From: Gordius sp. MW1
Lineage: Eukaryota > Nematomorpha > Gordioida > Gordea > Gordiidae
Length of the DNA stretch: 64,000 bases
Direction of reading: 5' to 3'
Assembly: GCA_964036665.1 (NCBI GenBank)
Contig: OZ038530.1
Coordinates: 11,186,501-11,250,500, forward strand
Translations under genes and position numbers: made by a program
In this document: positions 1-12,300 of the stretch, piece by piece
Position numbering within the stretch: position 1 is the stretch's first letter
How the letters are laid out: each line of letters begins with the position of its first letter
The notes under the pieces: generated by a model
The model's database searches: none
Told to the model about the DNA's origin: nothing
The model's input: the letters and a program-made list of their open reading frames with translations, nothing else

Positions 1-280
1 AAGCCAAGTAAATGTGGTTCAAATTGTAAAAAGTAGCTCATCACTGGAAATAGTGCTTGAATCATATTTTAAATTGTCTGATCCAATTTTAAAATTTTGC
101 AAGCGCATCAAAATTGAGCAAGTCTACTAATAAAAACTGAACAATTAATCGATTTTTTGTTTAAATCTTTTACGAAAGAGGCAAAACTTATCTTTATTAT
201 GGTATTGATATTCGTTTAATGAGCTTAAAATGATGCTATGTTGTCAGTCAGGTCATCATTATTTATTATAATACTTTTAG

Positions 281-377
281 GGGTAGAATAAAGCATCTGG
301 ACGTTATCAATTTGCTACGCAAAATACCGCCACCTCTTGGGTTTGGTATACTGTGTCCACATAGACTAGCTTGCAAG
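281..377 (+). CDS. Cav1 exon: end of EF-hand 1
   Basis: Acceptor acttttag and donor gtaaaa bound this exon. It encodes [20 protein letters not shown] and then [12 protein letters not shown]. It enters after the first base of a codon boundary (one leading base) and leaves in phase 0, so the next exon must start in phase 0 and each of the three candidate copies does. Confidence 0.9.
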
Positions 378-3300
378 GTAAAATATAACATACACTGCTC
401 TCTAAAATATTTATATACCATTTAATATTGAGCTTTATGAGTTTAAGTTTAAGAGCTTAAGTAAAAAAAGAGCTTATTCGATTATAAACCAATATCTTTT
501 TAGCATCTTTTGTTCAGTATATTATTAAGATACGAGCGAATTACCACTTTTTTAACAAGGTTTTTTGTTTTAGTTTGTGTAGCGGGGATAGATTTAATTT
601 TATGTGGACGCTATCCTTTGAAATCGCAATAAGCATGCCACCTTAGTAGTGTTGGAAAAACGGCTGGGTTTTGTTTAGTCGACCTTTGGCTTTAGTCGAC
701 TAAATATAAACAGATCAAAAATTTTTTGGTCTGTTTTTTTAAGTCGATCTCTAGGCTTCGTCGTAATTTGAGAAACGGATCAGAAGCGACCGTTAGTTTT
801 AGTTGAACTAAAGGTCGACCTAACAAAACCCGGCCGTTTTTACAACACTACACCCTAGCCTTTTTTTAGAAAGAATCTTTGTTTAAAACACTGAAATGCG
901 ATATGGGTAAAACGTTCTCGTGTCTTCGCTATTTGAACCATTTTTTTACTTGCAAAAATGTAATTCAGCTTTCAAATATTGGTAACTTTAATATACTTTG
1001 TAAAGGCTAATTCGTGAAAAGCTTGAATTTAAATTTTTTACAAGAGTCTAATGGCTGCTTATTTTAATGAACTTAGATGCGAGATTAAATTTTTATTTTA
1101 CCCAGCTCGTAATTAATTGATTGTAATTATCTCGCTTAGCGTCAAACCTTAAATTATGTAGTTATACCGCATCAATGAGTTAATATTTCGGAGGTTCTGA
1201 TATTTTTATTTCAAAACAAACATTTCTGTCAGGAGAACGGAATATTTGTGAAGATAATAAATAAAAATGTTTTCCTTATAAATAAATGACACAGCGTAAC
1301 TTAGATTATTTTACAAAGATTTTGTTATCGCTAATTAGAAGCTTATATCTTTATTATGTACGAGTTTGGGATTGCCGTGGTGTATTTGCTGATTTTAAGT
1401 GCTTTGTGAAACGATTTTTGAATGATTTGATTTTAGAGGGAAAGGCTATTTTGAACGCAAATTTTATGGCTTTCAATTTGGTTTTTTTATTGAGTTTGAA
1501 TTGGTTGCTTGAGTGTGCGCTTAATTTAACACCATTTTTTAAACTTAATGGGAATCAACGGTCTGCAGATGTCATAATACAAGGGCCCATGGTCTAATAA
1601 ATCCTTTTTAAAAAATTAAATCTATAGGATGTACTCTACTTTTAAAGCAAATCCGGTAAAATCTCGATCATATGTTCTAAATAGCACCCTAAGATCTTTA
1701 AAAATCCTGTTTTTTAGATTTATAATCCCCCACATGTCAATATTTTCTTTTACCCATCACTGCTTAAGGATATATATACGTCGATAATTCTGACAACCCA
1801 AATTTATTCAAACCTTTACTAGTTACACCTTTTATTGTTGTTGTTTATCTCTCGTGCAATTTGACACGTCCCAGAAAATGGTGTGTATGAATATGTGCCT
1901 AAACAGCGACGGGACGGTCTCTTTTAGCCCAACCCTTTTTTCACTTATTCGCGCCAACCTCCGTATATATATGGATTTTGGAGCGTGTGGTAAGACGTTG
2001 TTCCACCAATTCTAACCTCACTAACCTTTCAACTAATTTACAACCGTTTACGCTAGTGTTGTAAAAAGGGCTGGGGTTTGTTTGGTCGATCTTTGGTACC
2101 AAAGATCGACCAAACAAAACCCAGCCCTTTTTACAACGCTAGTTCACACCACCTTTTCTCTCTCTCTCCTAGCTAAAAGTTTTTTTAATTATTCGACCTG
2201 GCCCCGTTTTATCACGGTGGAACCCTCTTTTTTGAGTTTAGCCAAAGACCAACCAACCCACCACAACACGGTTGCACCTCCCATCTTTAGTTAGCTTGTT
2301 AGGGTAATCCAGCGTTTTTGTGTGCCGCCGATAGTACTAGTAATAGCAGTAGTGGTATGGTTACAGTATGTGCGAGCAGCAGCAGCAGCAGCAGCTAGCT
2401 TTTAACACGGCGTCATACAAAACACCATCCCGGGGGGGCATGTGTTTTTGTATATGACGCGCCCCAGCCTACCATCCAAAACACCTTTTAGCCTATTATA
2501 ATAAGCACACGCTAATGCTAGCTAACGCATCAGCCTAGCTAGGCTAGCCTTCCCTTTTTTAAAACAACGCCGTAGTAGTTGATGAAATTTAATGTGTTAT
2601 ATGCATTCATTAATCTCGGAACCGTGCACAGAATTTGGTGAAGATGAATATGCCTCTCAACAGCGACGGGACTGTTATGTTTAATGCCACCCTGTTTGCG
2701 TTAGTACGCTCCAACTTAGGCATTTACATGGATGGTAAGGAGGCACACACCCACTTTGACCAATCTAATATATATATCGCATCATGTCGTCATCGATCGT
2801 AGACTTGATAAACCGCCTAACCGCACTTTTTAAACGGCATTCCTTAATTTTCTTCAATTAATGTATTTCTTAAAAAAATTGAATAGAAAAAAGGCTTTAT
2901 AGCCGTTTAAAGTAAACTATAAATCTTTTTAGGGGTAGATTTAAAATTTACTTAATAAATTATAATTTGTAAAAATTTGCGATTTGTATAGTTTAAATAA
3001 TTATTATTTTTGGTTACAAGTAACTTCCCTTGGTTAAGCGGTCTGTCTAGTCTACGTACATATATCATACCTATCAATACTCTAAAACTCAATCATCTTA
3101 GCTATGTTAATGTACGGCTCCTCCTACACTATACTCTAGCTCTCGTTTTGTCAGCTGCTTGCAAAAGAACTGATATTAATTGTGCCCGCATCCTTTGTGC
3201 ACCAGGCTCGTCCCCTCTATCGCAAAGCATGCCGTTTGCCTCGTAAATTTGAGGGATATTAGCAACAATATTGAGGCTTTAAACTTCGCGACCGCAATTA

Positions 3301-6300
3301 TCATTGACTTTAGCTTCTTTAAATAGCATCGTCGCTTGAAGCATGCCTGCCCACATATAATATTACCATCAGTGCATGTGCTCGAACAAATTTAGCCTTA
3401 TAATTGAACCACACCATACTTCCAATTTTGGATTTTGCGATATTTTTTAACTAATTTGCCCGTGCAAAGCGCAGCCCAGTTGAGGCTTAATAATCGAACA
3501 CAGAGCTTTTTTCGTTATTTACCCATCATTAATATATATACTACTGATTAAACGTGATGGTTTGTTTGTTTTAATCTCGCACCTCACTCAACGCCCCTAA
3601 TAAATGTGTAGAAAATGATGGCTATGAATATGCCGCTTTGTAAGGACGGATCAGTTACATTTCGGGGAACCTTGTTTGCGCTTATACGCGTTTCCCACCA
3701 ACTCAATATGGAAGGTAGATGTCGTCCTCCGTGTCATGTTCCGTGTGCCTGTTTGTCGTGTTTTGTGTGTGTGCGTTTGCTAGTTCTATGTGTGCATTCA
3801 TTTATGAAATACATATTTTTTCCCCACACTCCCCCTTTCTACCTAGAAAACGAATTTAATTTGGTTTTAAAATCCCTCCGACCCCCCTGTCTGTTTTTTT
3901 CTTCCTTAGATTGGTTTGCTTTTATCGTTCTAAGAAAGTCAACATTTACTTAAGGATGCCCTTTTGATGCCTGCCTTTTACTTAAGCCTCTACTTTCGGA
4001 TTTCAGCTTTTTCCACCAATTTTTAAGATCATCTCGATTGGAAAAACTGATGGAAACAGCTAAAATTAATGTGCCCTTAGTAGGATATTACGTACTATTA
4101 TTTTTTCTCTTATTCAACACTAAACTAATTCCTTTGCATTCTGATAGTTTCTAACTTTTCGTTCGAGCCCTGACGTTAATTATACTTTTTACTAATATTA
4201 ATGATGTGTGTTCGTATTAATTCTATTGCTTTTACTGTCATATATTTGCTTTTACTCGTTCTATTATCTATCCTTACTAATTTTAACATTTTTAAATTTG
4301 TTTTCTATCAATTAAATTAATAAAAATTTCAAATATTAACCATTGTAACCTAAATGATGTTTATATTTATTCCCCTTTAATAACAGGTAATATTGATCAG
4401 GCCAATGAAGAACTAAGGGCTGTTATTAAAAAAATTTGGAAGCGTACGAGTCAAAAGCTTCTCGACCAGATTGTACCCCCGGCGGGACGTACGTTTCAAT
4501 AAAATACATTACCTCAAAGATTGCTATGCAGTTTAAATCTATTCATTCAAACACTAGTTAAATGTTATAAAAAACAAAAAAGTAATGTTGGTCACGAATT
4601 CCCTAAAAATAATTTTCTATACGCTTAACTTGATAATTTAAAAAAAAATTTATGAATATAAAAGTTTTTTTTGTAGAGATAGTATTCATAAATTCTTTAA
4701 AATTTGATTAAAATTTTATAAAATTGTAATTTTGTCCCTCCCTTCATGACAGTAGTTAAACAGTTTATGGAATTTATGTTTAACCAGCCATGAGCTAAAT
4801 ACGTTTTATACGTTTATTAAGTTTTTTTTTAACATAAAATAAAAATACATTTTGTCGATACTATTTAGACGACGATGTGACCGTGGGGAAGTTTTATGCG
4901 ACCTTCTTGATTCAGGATTACTTTAGGAGATTTAAACGGCGAAAAGAGTTGGAAAAGAATCCACACATGGATAAGGACAAAGTTACAGCCGGTAACATAT
5001 TGCAAGTAAATAACTTGGTGTGTTATTTTTATCCCTAATTTCTTTTAAGAATACAATTTATCTATTTTAAAGTCATTATAAAAATACATGCCAAAATATA
5101 TTATATAAATGAGCGGGTATAGGGGTCATAGATCAAATTGTATAGGATAAATTTTTATAGTGATTTCTGCTTAATATTAAAAATTTCTAAGTGGTCGTCG
5201 GTAGTGAATTTTGATATTTGTTTACGAAATTGTCTACCTCGGGTTTTAAATTACGGAGGTCATCGTCGGGACGAAAATGAAATGATTCAAGATTTTATAT
5301 TTTTCCACTTTCCTTCTCTCCAAACGACAGATTAGGTCGGGTGGGGGGGAGTTGTTAGATTTAGCAAAGTTATCATTCACCTTAGTAAAGTCCATCAAGC
5401 GTTTATATTCATCAATAAAAATTGCGTTGAAACTCTGGCATGGCATACTTTAATTGCTATGTTTAGTCTTTTGAGCGTTGAAAACTGCCCTCATTCGTAT
5501 ATATAGTTATCGCTAGGTTGGCTAATATTCAGAAGTTTCAATAAAATATTTTACCGTATAATTGAAAATCTATATAGCCTAAAGCTTCAGATTTAATGAA
5601 ATTCTTATTTGAGCATACAGAAGCAATTACATCGTCAATTTTTATGTTGTAAGGTATTGCTAACAATTTGTGAAACATTTTTAGGCCGGTCTAAGAGCCA
5701 TACAAGATACGGGACCCGAAATAAGACGCACCATATCGGGAACTCTCGAAGGTGGAGATAACAGTCACGAACCAATGCATCGCGTAAATAAACTACCTCA
5801 ACCCGCAATACATATAAATTATATTTTACTCTTCGCTTACACACTACAAATATTTGACTTTAGGTTTTATTTGCAGTATTTTATATTGTTGCGAAATATG
5901 TTCATCGTCTCCCTTATAAATGGTGAGTCTATTTTGAACATTAGAATCCTTAAAGTAGATTAACAAATCTAAAAAACCCATTTAATCACAGTATACTTAT
6001 AGAGTGAAGGTTTGTTCTAACAAGCTTGAAGGTAAAATTTGGGGGAAAATTGAAATTTTGTACCAACCATCCGACGCTAGTAAATAAATTCAATTCAATA
6101 AATGAGATCGATTGCTATGGATAAGGCCTAAAAATTATTACTATTTTATTGAGCCCTTTTTAAAGTGAATTTTTTTACGATAGAGAAATCATTCGTTATT
6201 CGGTAACATTGTGTCAGCCGTGCAGCATAAAATCTCAGGGGCTACACACACCGTTGCGGGTGGTATTTCAGGCGGAAATCTGCCCTCTCTCCCCGTCCCC

Positions 6301-9300
6301 GTTCCAGGAATGTTAATGGGAATCGATACCGAAGGTACTGTAAAATTTTAACTTGTTTACGAAATATTAACTATACATATTGGATTTTTACCAACATATA
6401 TTTTCTCCTAATTAACATTTCAATTTAGTATTTTTTATCTTAAAAATATGATAAGTGCGTTTAAAAAATGGTCGAGTAATGTACAATTTGGGTTTTTAAC
6501 ATTTGGTGGATCAATGCAGTTATTGAATTATAATAATAAACACAATTTAAAATCATAGTTTAAAAATGACAAAAAAGGTTATTTAATTAATTAAATTTTA
6601 TATGCCTTGTTTCATAAATTTTTAAGAATCTCCTAGCAACTGATGTATCTAAAGATGTAAACATCAGTGCATTTTTATTCTTAATCTATCGTTTGCGTTG
6701 TCCTTATCTGGGTACAAAACGGAATGAATACTTTTTTCAACAATTTTATTAACCAGGTCACATGATTTAGCATATAAGGCAACTGACAAAATTACATAGC
6801 CACCTTACAAAGCTCGGTTTTGCAGTTTAAATATCTATTTTCCCTTTTATACTCTCCGGGATTATTTAATAGTTGTAAAGTTTTACTTAATAGTTTAACT
6901 ATTACTCATTATGAGCCCTAATGATAACCAAAAGTCTTGTCTTTTTCCCCATTCTAAATATATATAGTAAATAATATGGATAACTATGCATTTGGTTTAG
7001 ATGACAGCATGGGCGTTGCCAAGTGGGGCCATGGAGAGGCGGCTGCCCCCCTCTAAAGCTTAAAATTTGTTAAAATATTAAAATTATAACTAACATTTCG
7101 AAAAATGATCATTTTGCCCCTTCTTAAATCATTATTGCCCCCCTTTAATCGCAATGCTTGCTACGCCCATGCGTGGCTGGCCTTATATAATATATGTTAA
7201 GGCCATAGGCGTAGTCAGGGAGTGAAGGGGCGGCTGCCCCCTTCCCAAATCTACATATTCTTTTAAAAATCTATAAATTATGGCTAAAATTGGCTAACAA
7301 TTATCATTTTGCCCCTCCTTAAATCATTATTGCCCCCCTCTTAATCCAATCCTGGCTGCCATGGTTAAGGCAACTGCATTATTGAAACCTAGTTAGTACA
7401 CAAATGTATAATATAAATTTTTTAAATAACAAGCACTCATAAACTAAATCTTTTTTTAATAACAAATCTAGTGTCTCCAGATGTTAAACGGCGTAGGAGC
7501 GGTGCGGGCTCGTTCATAGCTCGTAAGATTGGAAGTAGTTTTAGGCGAAAGAAAGAATCTGTAACTAGCGGGGCATCTACGGGTAAAGTTTGGGTTCCGA
7601 TACCCGAAGAAGAACCTTATTATCGCGGGGATGAGGTGGCGCTTAATGGGAAATTTTATCAGAGCGAACCTCCTTCAGACATGTTACCGGCGGCTCAAGA
7701 TATGAATTTGGATTACGAAAGGCAAAGGGGTGCCCATTATGGGCGTGGGCCGACTATAGCAGTTGGCAGACACAGAGATGGCAGGTTAGTTTGGGTTTTT
7801 ATGAGTATATTTTTTTCCTATTTCATTCCAAAATTATTCTTAAAAGGATTAGTGATCTACCCTTATACATGGAATTTGTGAATTAGTATATTGGCGTTTA
7901 CTTTTTTGCAGGTGATTTCACTAATTTTTCAATGCTTTTAGATTACGTCTTTAGCTATCATATTTTATGAAAATCTGTGTTTTCGATTTTATGACATATG
8001 TTAAATAGAAAAAATATCAAAATTTTTAAACATTATGTCACTGTTTTTGGTGATTTGCTCATGGGGATTTGATTAATTTAATTTTATGGACTTTTATAAT
8101 TTGGATTTAATTTGTCAAGGCCGTACGAACAAATCGGATTGCAATCTCAGCCACCCACAATGCGTTCACCTTTGCAAAGACAATACTATACGGAAAGGTG
8201 GTTATAATATTCATCTATGTTTAATTGTATTGGTTGTAAAATATTTATTGAAATTCTCCGAAAACTAGGAGTATTGTTGGTTAATAATTTTAGGCATAGA
8301 ATGCGTTTTTTAACATACGATATTGGGGATTTTTACATATAATTCAAACTTGTTATATAAAGATGCTAAAAACAATCATTAATTTCAACTTTAAAGTAGT
8401 ATCAAAAGTAGCGACCCGGGCTAAATAGATAAATATATCTATCAAATCGATCGTTTAGCTGACTAATTTTAATTCTAAATTTACAAGTTTTCTAATATTT
8501 TAATAAAGAGTTTATTGACGTCATCCATAAAAATAAGTGATAAAGCAATAAGTATGAATAATTGTCGAAAATGTGTCTTTTCTACACTATCTTTTTTCTT
8601 CATGCACAATTCCGACACGCAGTCGTCATTATCAGTCCTCGTGTCTTTAGCTTGTCAGCGCCCTGATTAGTTCTCAGGCCTCTTTGTTCTTCGCTTGTCA
8701 TCCTGCCTTAAGGCCTTTGTTCGTCACCATTTGGGGACATAAATATTGATTGTTAAAATTTTAAAAATAATTCATGAACCGTGGTTCCTAGTTAAACTTT
8801 TTGCAAATAAGTTAACTCCGAACGCCAGATGGCAGGCTTACAAATTCCTTTTTACACTAATTTAATAGTCCGTACGAAATGGCCCAACCTTCGGTACCCG
8901 ACGTAGAAACGCCATGGGCTGAAGTTGCACCAGATGATGAGAGGATGCTGGCCGAAGACATTGCCTACGATTACAGGGCCCGGGGTTCTCCCCCACCATC
9001 CTACTTTAATTATTACGGTCGACAATATCCACCCATAGCTCCCTCGGCCCGTCCCCTAACCCGGTATTCGCCGTCTCGGCAAAAGCCGTTAACTTTTACC
9101 CACGATATGGGGATTAAAACACCTCTCATAACCGATACAAGCTTAGAAGAGGATGCACCTAGTTTGCAACAAGAACAGTACCCCACGCACCATCGTAGAT
9201 CTTTGGGTAAGGATTTAACTGTATATATAGCAAGTTAGTAATTTTTTTAAACTTATACGCACTCATGGGCATAGTCAGGTTTTGCATTTGGGGGGGGGGG

Positions 9301-12300
9301 GGGGGGGGGGAGGGGGGCAAAACGTTCAAAAGTTCAATTAGAGGGGGGGGGGGGCAAAACAGATTTTTTTTTTAATTTTTAAGGCTTTTTGCATTAAAAA
9401 AAAAATTCGCCATTTAGCGGGCCCCCCCCCCCGGCTACGCCCATGTACGCACTAGTGTTGTAAAAATGGCTGGGTTTTGTTTGATCGACCTTTGGTTAAT
9501 CGATTAGATACAAACAAACCAAATCAAAGATTTTTTGTAAAGGTCGATCAAACAAAATCCAGCCGTTTTAACAACACTAATACGCACTTACGTTTTTCAT
9601 ATGGGTTAATGTCAAAACTTATTACTTTTAACGTTTCAGGCGGTCAACTCTCATTTAGAGTATCTGATTATCTACATCAGTTGTATTTAAAATATTAGAT
9701 GCAATTTCATTTTCGTCTATTTACCGCTAAATTGGCACCAAAGCTTATAATAATGTTTAAATGTTTTACTTTAAAATCATCGTCTGTTAACGTTTTTTAA
9801 TACATGAATCTCTAAAGGGCGTCAGCCTTGGACTAGAGCTGTTTTTTAAGTCATATTTCTAGGTTCTCCTATACTTCTTAGGGATGTGGTATATCATTTT
9901 GCGGAGCAAATCAAGGGGGGGGGGGTGGCAGCTATAAGTGTTAAAAAGTATCTAACTTACTCAAGGGATATAAAAACTATTGTGAAATTTGTGCGTCTTC
10001 CTCTTATGATCTTCAAATTAGATATTATATTGCAATATTTTATGACTGGCACGAATCTTTAAAATTACCCAGTTATATCTATGGAAAACATGTATTAATT
10101 CATCTAATATTTAAATATATGTAAAGGGAGGGGAACGTAGTAGGACAGGGCAGAACATTTTTGTCCAGGAACAAGGTAGTGTAAGAATTGTGTAGCAATT
10201 AGCAAAAAAAATTTAGGACGTGATCTAGGATATTTAAAGATCTTTTCAAAACGCCACTTTATTACCAATTTTTCAGAGTAGTGAAAATTTGAACTAGCTA
10301 ATGAAGTAAAAATGTCTCCTATGCCCTAAAAATTGGCAAGCTATTTGTTATCTCTACATGGGCGCAGCCAGCATTGGATTTAGAGGCGGGGGGCAATAAT
10401 GATTTAGGAAGGGCATAGTCATGCGGAAAAACCGAGAAAAATCTCGGTCTCGTCTCGTCTCGTCTCGAAAAACCGAGACGAGACGAGACGAGAATTTGAA
10501 AAATGGAGTCGAGATCGAGACGAGAATTTTGAGGTCGAGACGAGACGATACGAGATTTTCTCGGCGAGATCACGACTTTTTATTGATCGTTAGACTTTTG
10601 TAAATTATTGTGTATTTTAATTTACATTTAAGGCATTAAGTGTAAATCAATATGTATGGAATAAACTCGAGCCTTCGGCCCTCGTGGGAAGGGGGAGAAG
10701 GGAAGGGAAGAGGGGAAGGGAAGGGGGGACGACTCATTTGTACTTCGTATAAATGTATTATATTTGCTATGCAATTTATGGGCGAGAAATGTGGGAAGGG
10801 GCGAGAATGCCTATATGGGGGTATTAAATGCCTAATGATTAATTAATTATTTATACAAATTTTCCATTTATAGACAAAATGTAATATAGGCAAGGGTTAG
10901 GGTTAGATTTAGTATTTGCTAGTTGCGTATTACATTAGTTTTTATGGCCTTTAGTGATTATGGGTCTAACAAACATTATATTATAAAACATCACAATGTT
11001 AAGAATTTGCAGAATTGTTGAGAGAAATTTTTTGTTGAATTTGAACAATTTGTAATTAAAAAAATCAAAAATTTGGCCAGTGGTCATTTTTCCTCCATTG
11101 GTCAGTACCAACAGATACTCTATAAGTCGATGATAGCCAAAAAAACGGAAAAAAAAAATTTTGATGCTCACTTTGGCCAATGGTCATTTTTTTTCATTGG
11201 TTAGCAGCCAGCACACGGTAAAAGTGGATATAAATTCATAAAAGTAAAAAAAACAAAAAAAAAAATTTCGAATCACATTTTGGCCAATGGTCATTTTTTC
11301 CACTGGTCAGCAGCCAGGACACGGTAAAAGTGGATATAAATTCATAATAGTCGAAAAAAAACGAAAAAAAAGTTTTCGAATCACATTTTGGCCAGTGGTC
11401 ATTTTATTCCATTGGTCAGCAGCCAGCGGACGGCCAAAAAGTCATAATAGCAATGGTAGGAACAGGAACAATCAAAATAGTCGAAAAAAACGAAAAAAAT
11501 AATTTCGATTCACATTCTGGCCAATGGTCATTTTTTCCATCTGTCAGGGGCCAGCGGACGGTTTAAAAGTCATAATAGCAATGGTAGTAACAGGAACAAT
11601 CATAATAGTCTAAAAAACGAAAAAATAAACTCGGATTCACATTTTGGCCAATGGTCATTGTTATCATTGGTCAGCAGCCAGCGGACGGCCAAAAAGTCTT
11701 ATTATTAATGATAGTAACAAGAACAATCATAAGAGTCAAAAAAAACTCCGGGATTCTAACCCAAAAACTAGTTAAATTGCTTAGCAATTAAAAGTAAACA
11801 ACTTTTATTTATGTGTATTATATAATAAAATGAAACAATAATAGAACAAGCGGACGGCCAAAAAGTCATATTATCAATGGTAGTAACAAGAAAAATATAT
11901 TAATTTAATTTAAAAAATAAAAAAATAAATTTGCCCTCTCCGGGAATCGAACCAGCAATTCAGAACGTTCGCCGGGGTTCGAACCCACATTAATAGAGGC
12001 ATAGGCTTTTGTAGGGGCACAGGGATCCATATCAGTAGAGGCATAGGCCCTTGTAGTGGAGGGCATAGGGTAATTATAGCAATTAATATCAATGTTACCC
12101 AATTCAAAACGAATAGATATACTTATGCATTAATTAATTGCTATGCAATTTATGGGCTCGTTTTTTGGTGTCCGTTGTCCGATGTCTGTCCGTTACCCTC
12201 CCTATCTATTTGCATTTGGTATATTAGGTTATCGCTTTTTTAAATTAATGCATGAGAAAGAGGTGCCCCACCCCTCATCTCTATCTCCCTCGCTGTGTTA

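Noticed and set aside
9285-9325. Poly-G tract as a quadruplex regulatory element (also at 17830 and 54635)
   Set aside because: The 9.3-kb tract belongs to a MITE-B variant; run lengths are unreliable in assemblies and no gene-linked position is evident.
10897-10909. GGGTTAGGGTTAG as telomere (also near 20630, 20665, 31340 and 52915)
   Set aside because: Only two or three units, always at the same position within R1 or MITE-D copies; a shared internal motif, not a chromosome end.
11936-12000. Functional tRNA gene in R1
   Set aside because: Only B-box-like sequence is present; no full cloverleaf could be paired.
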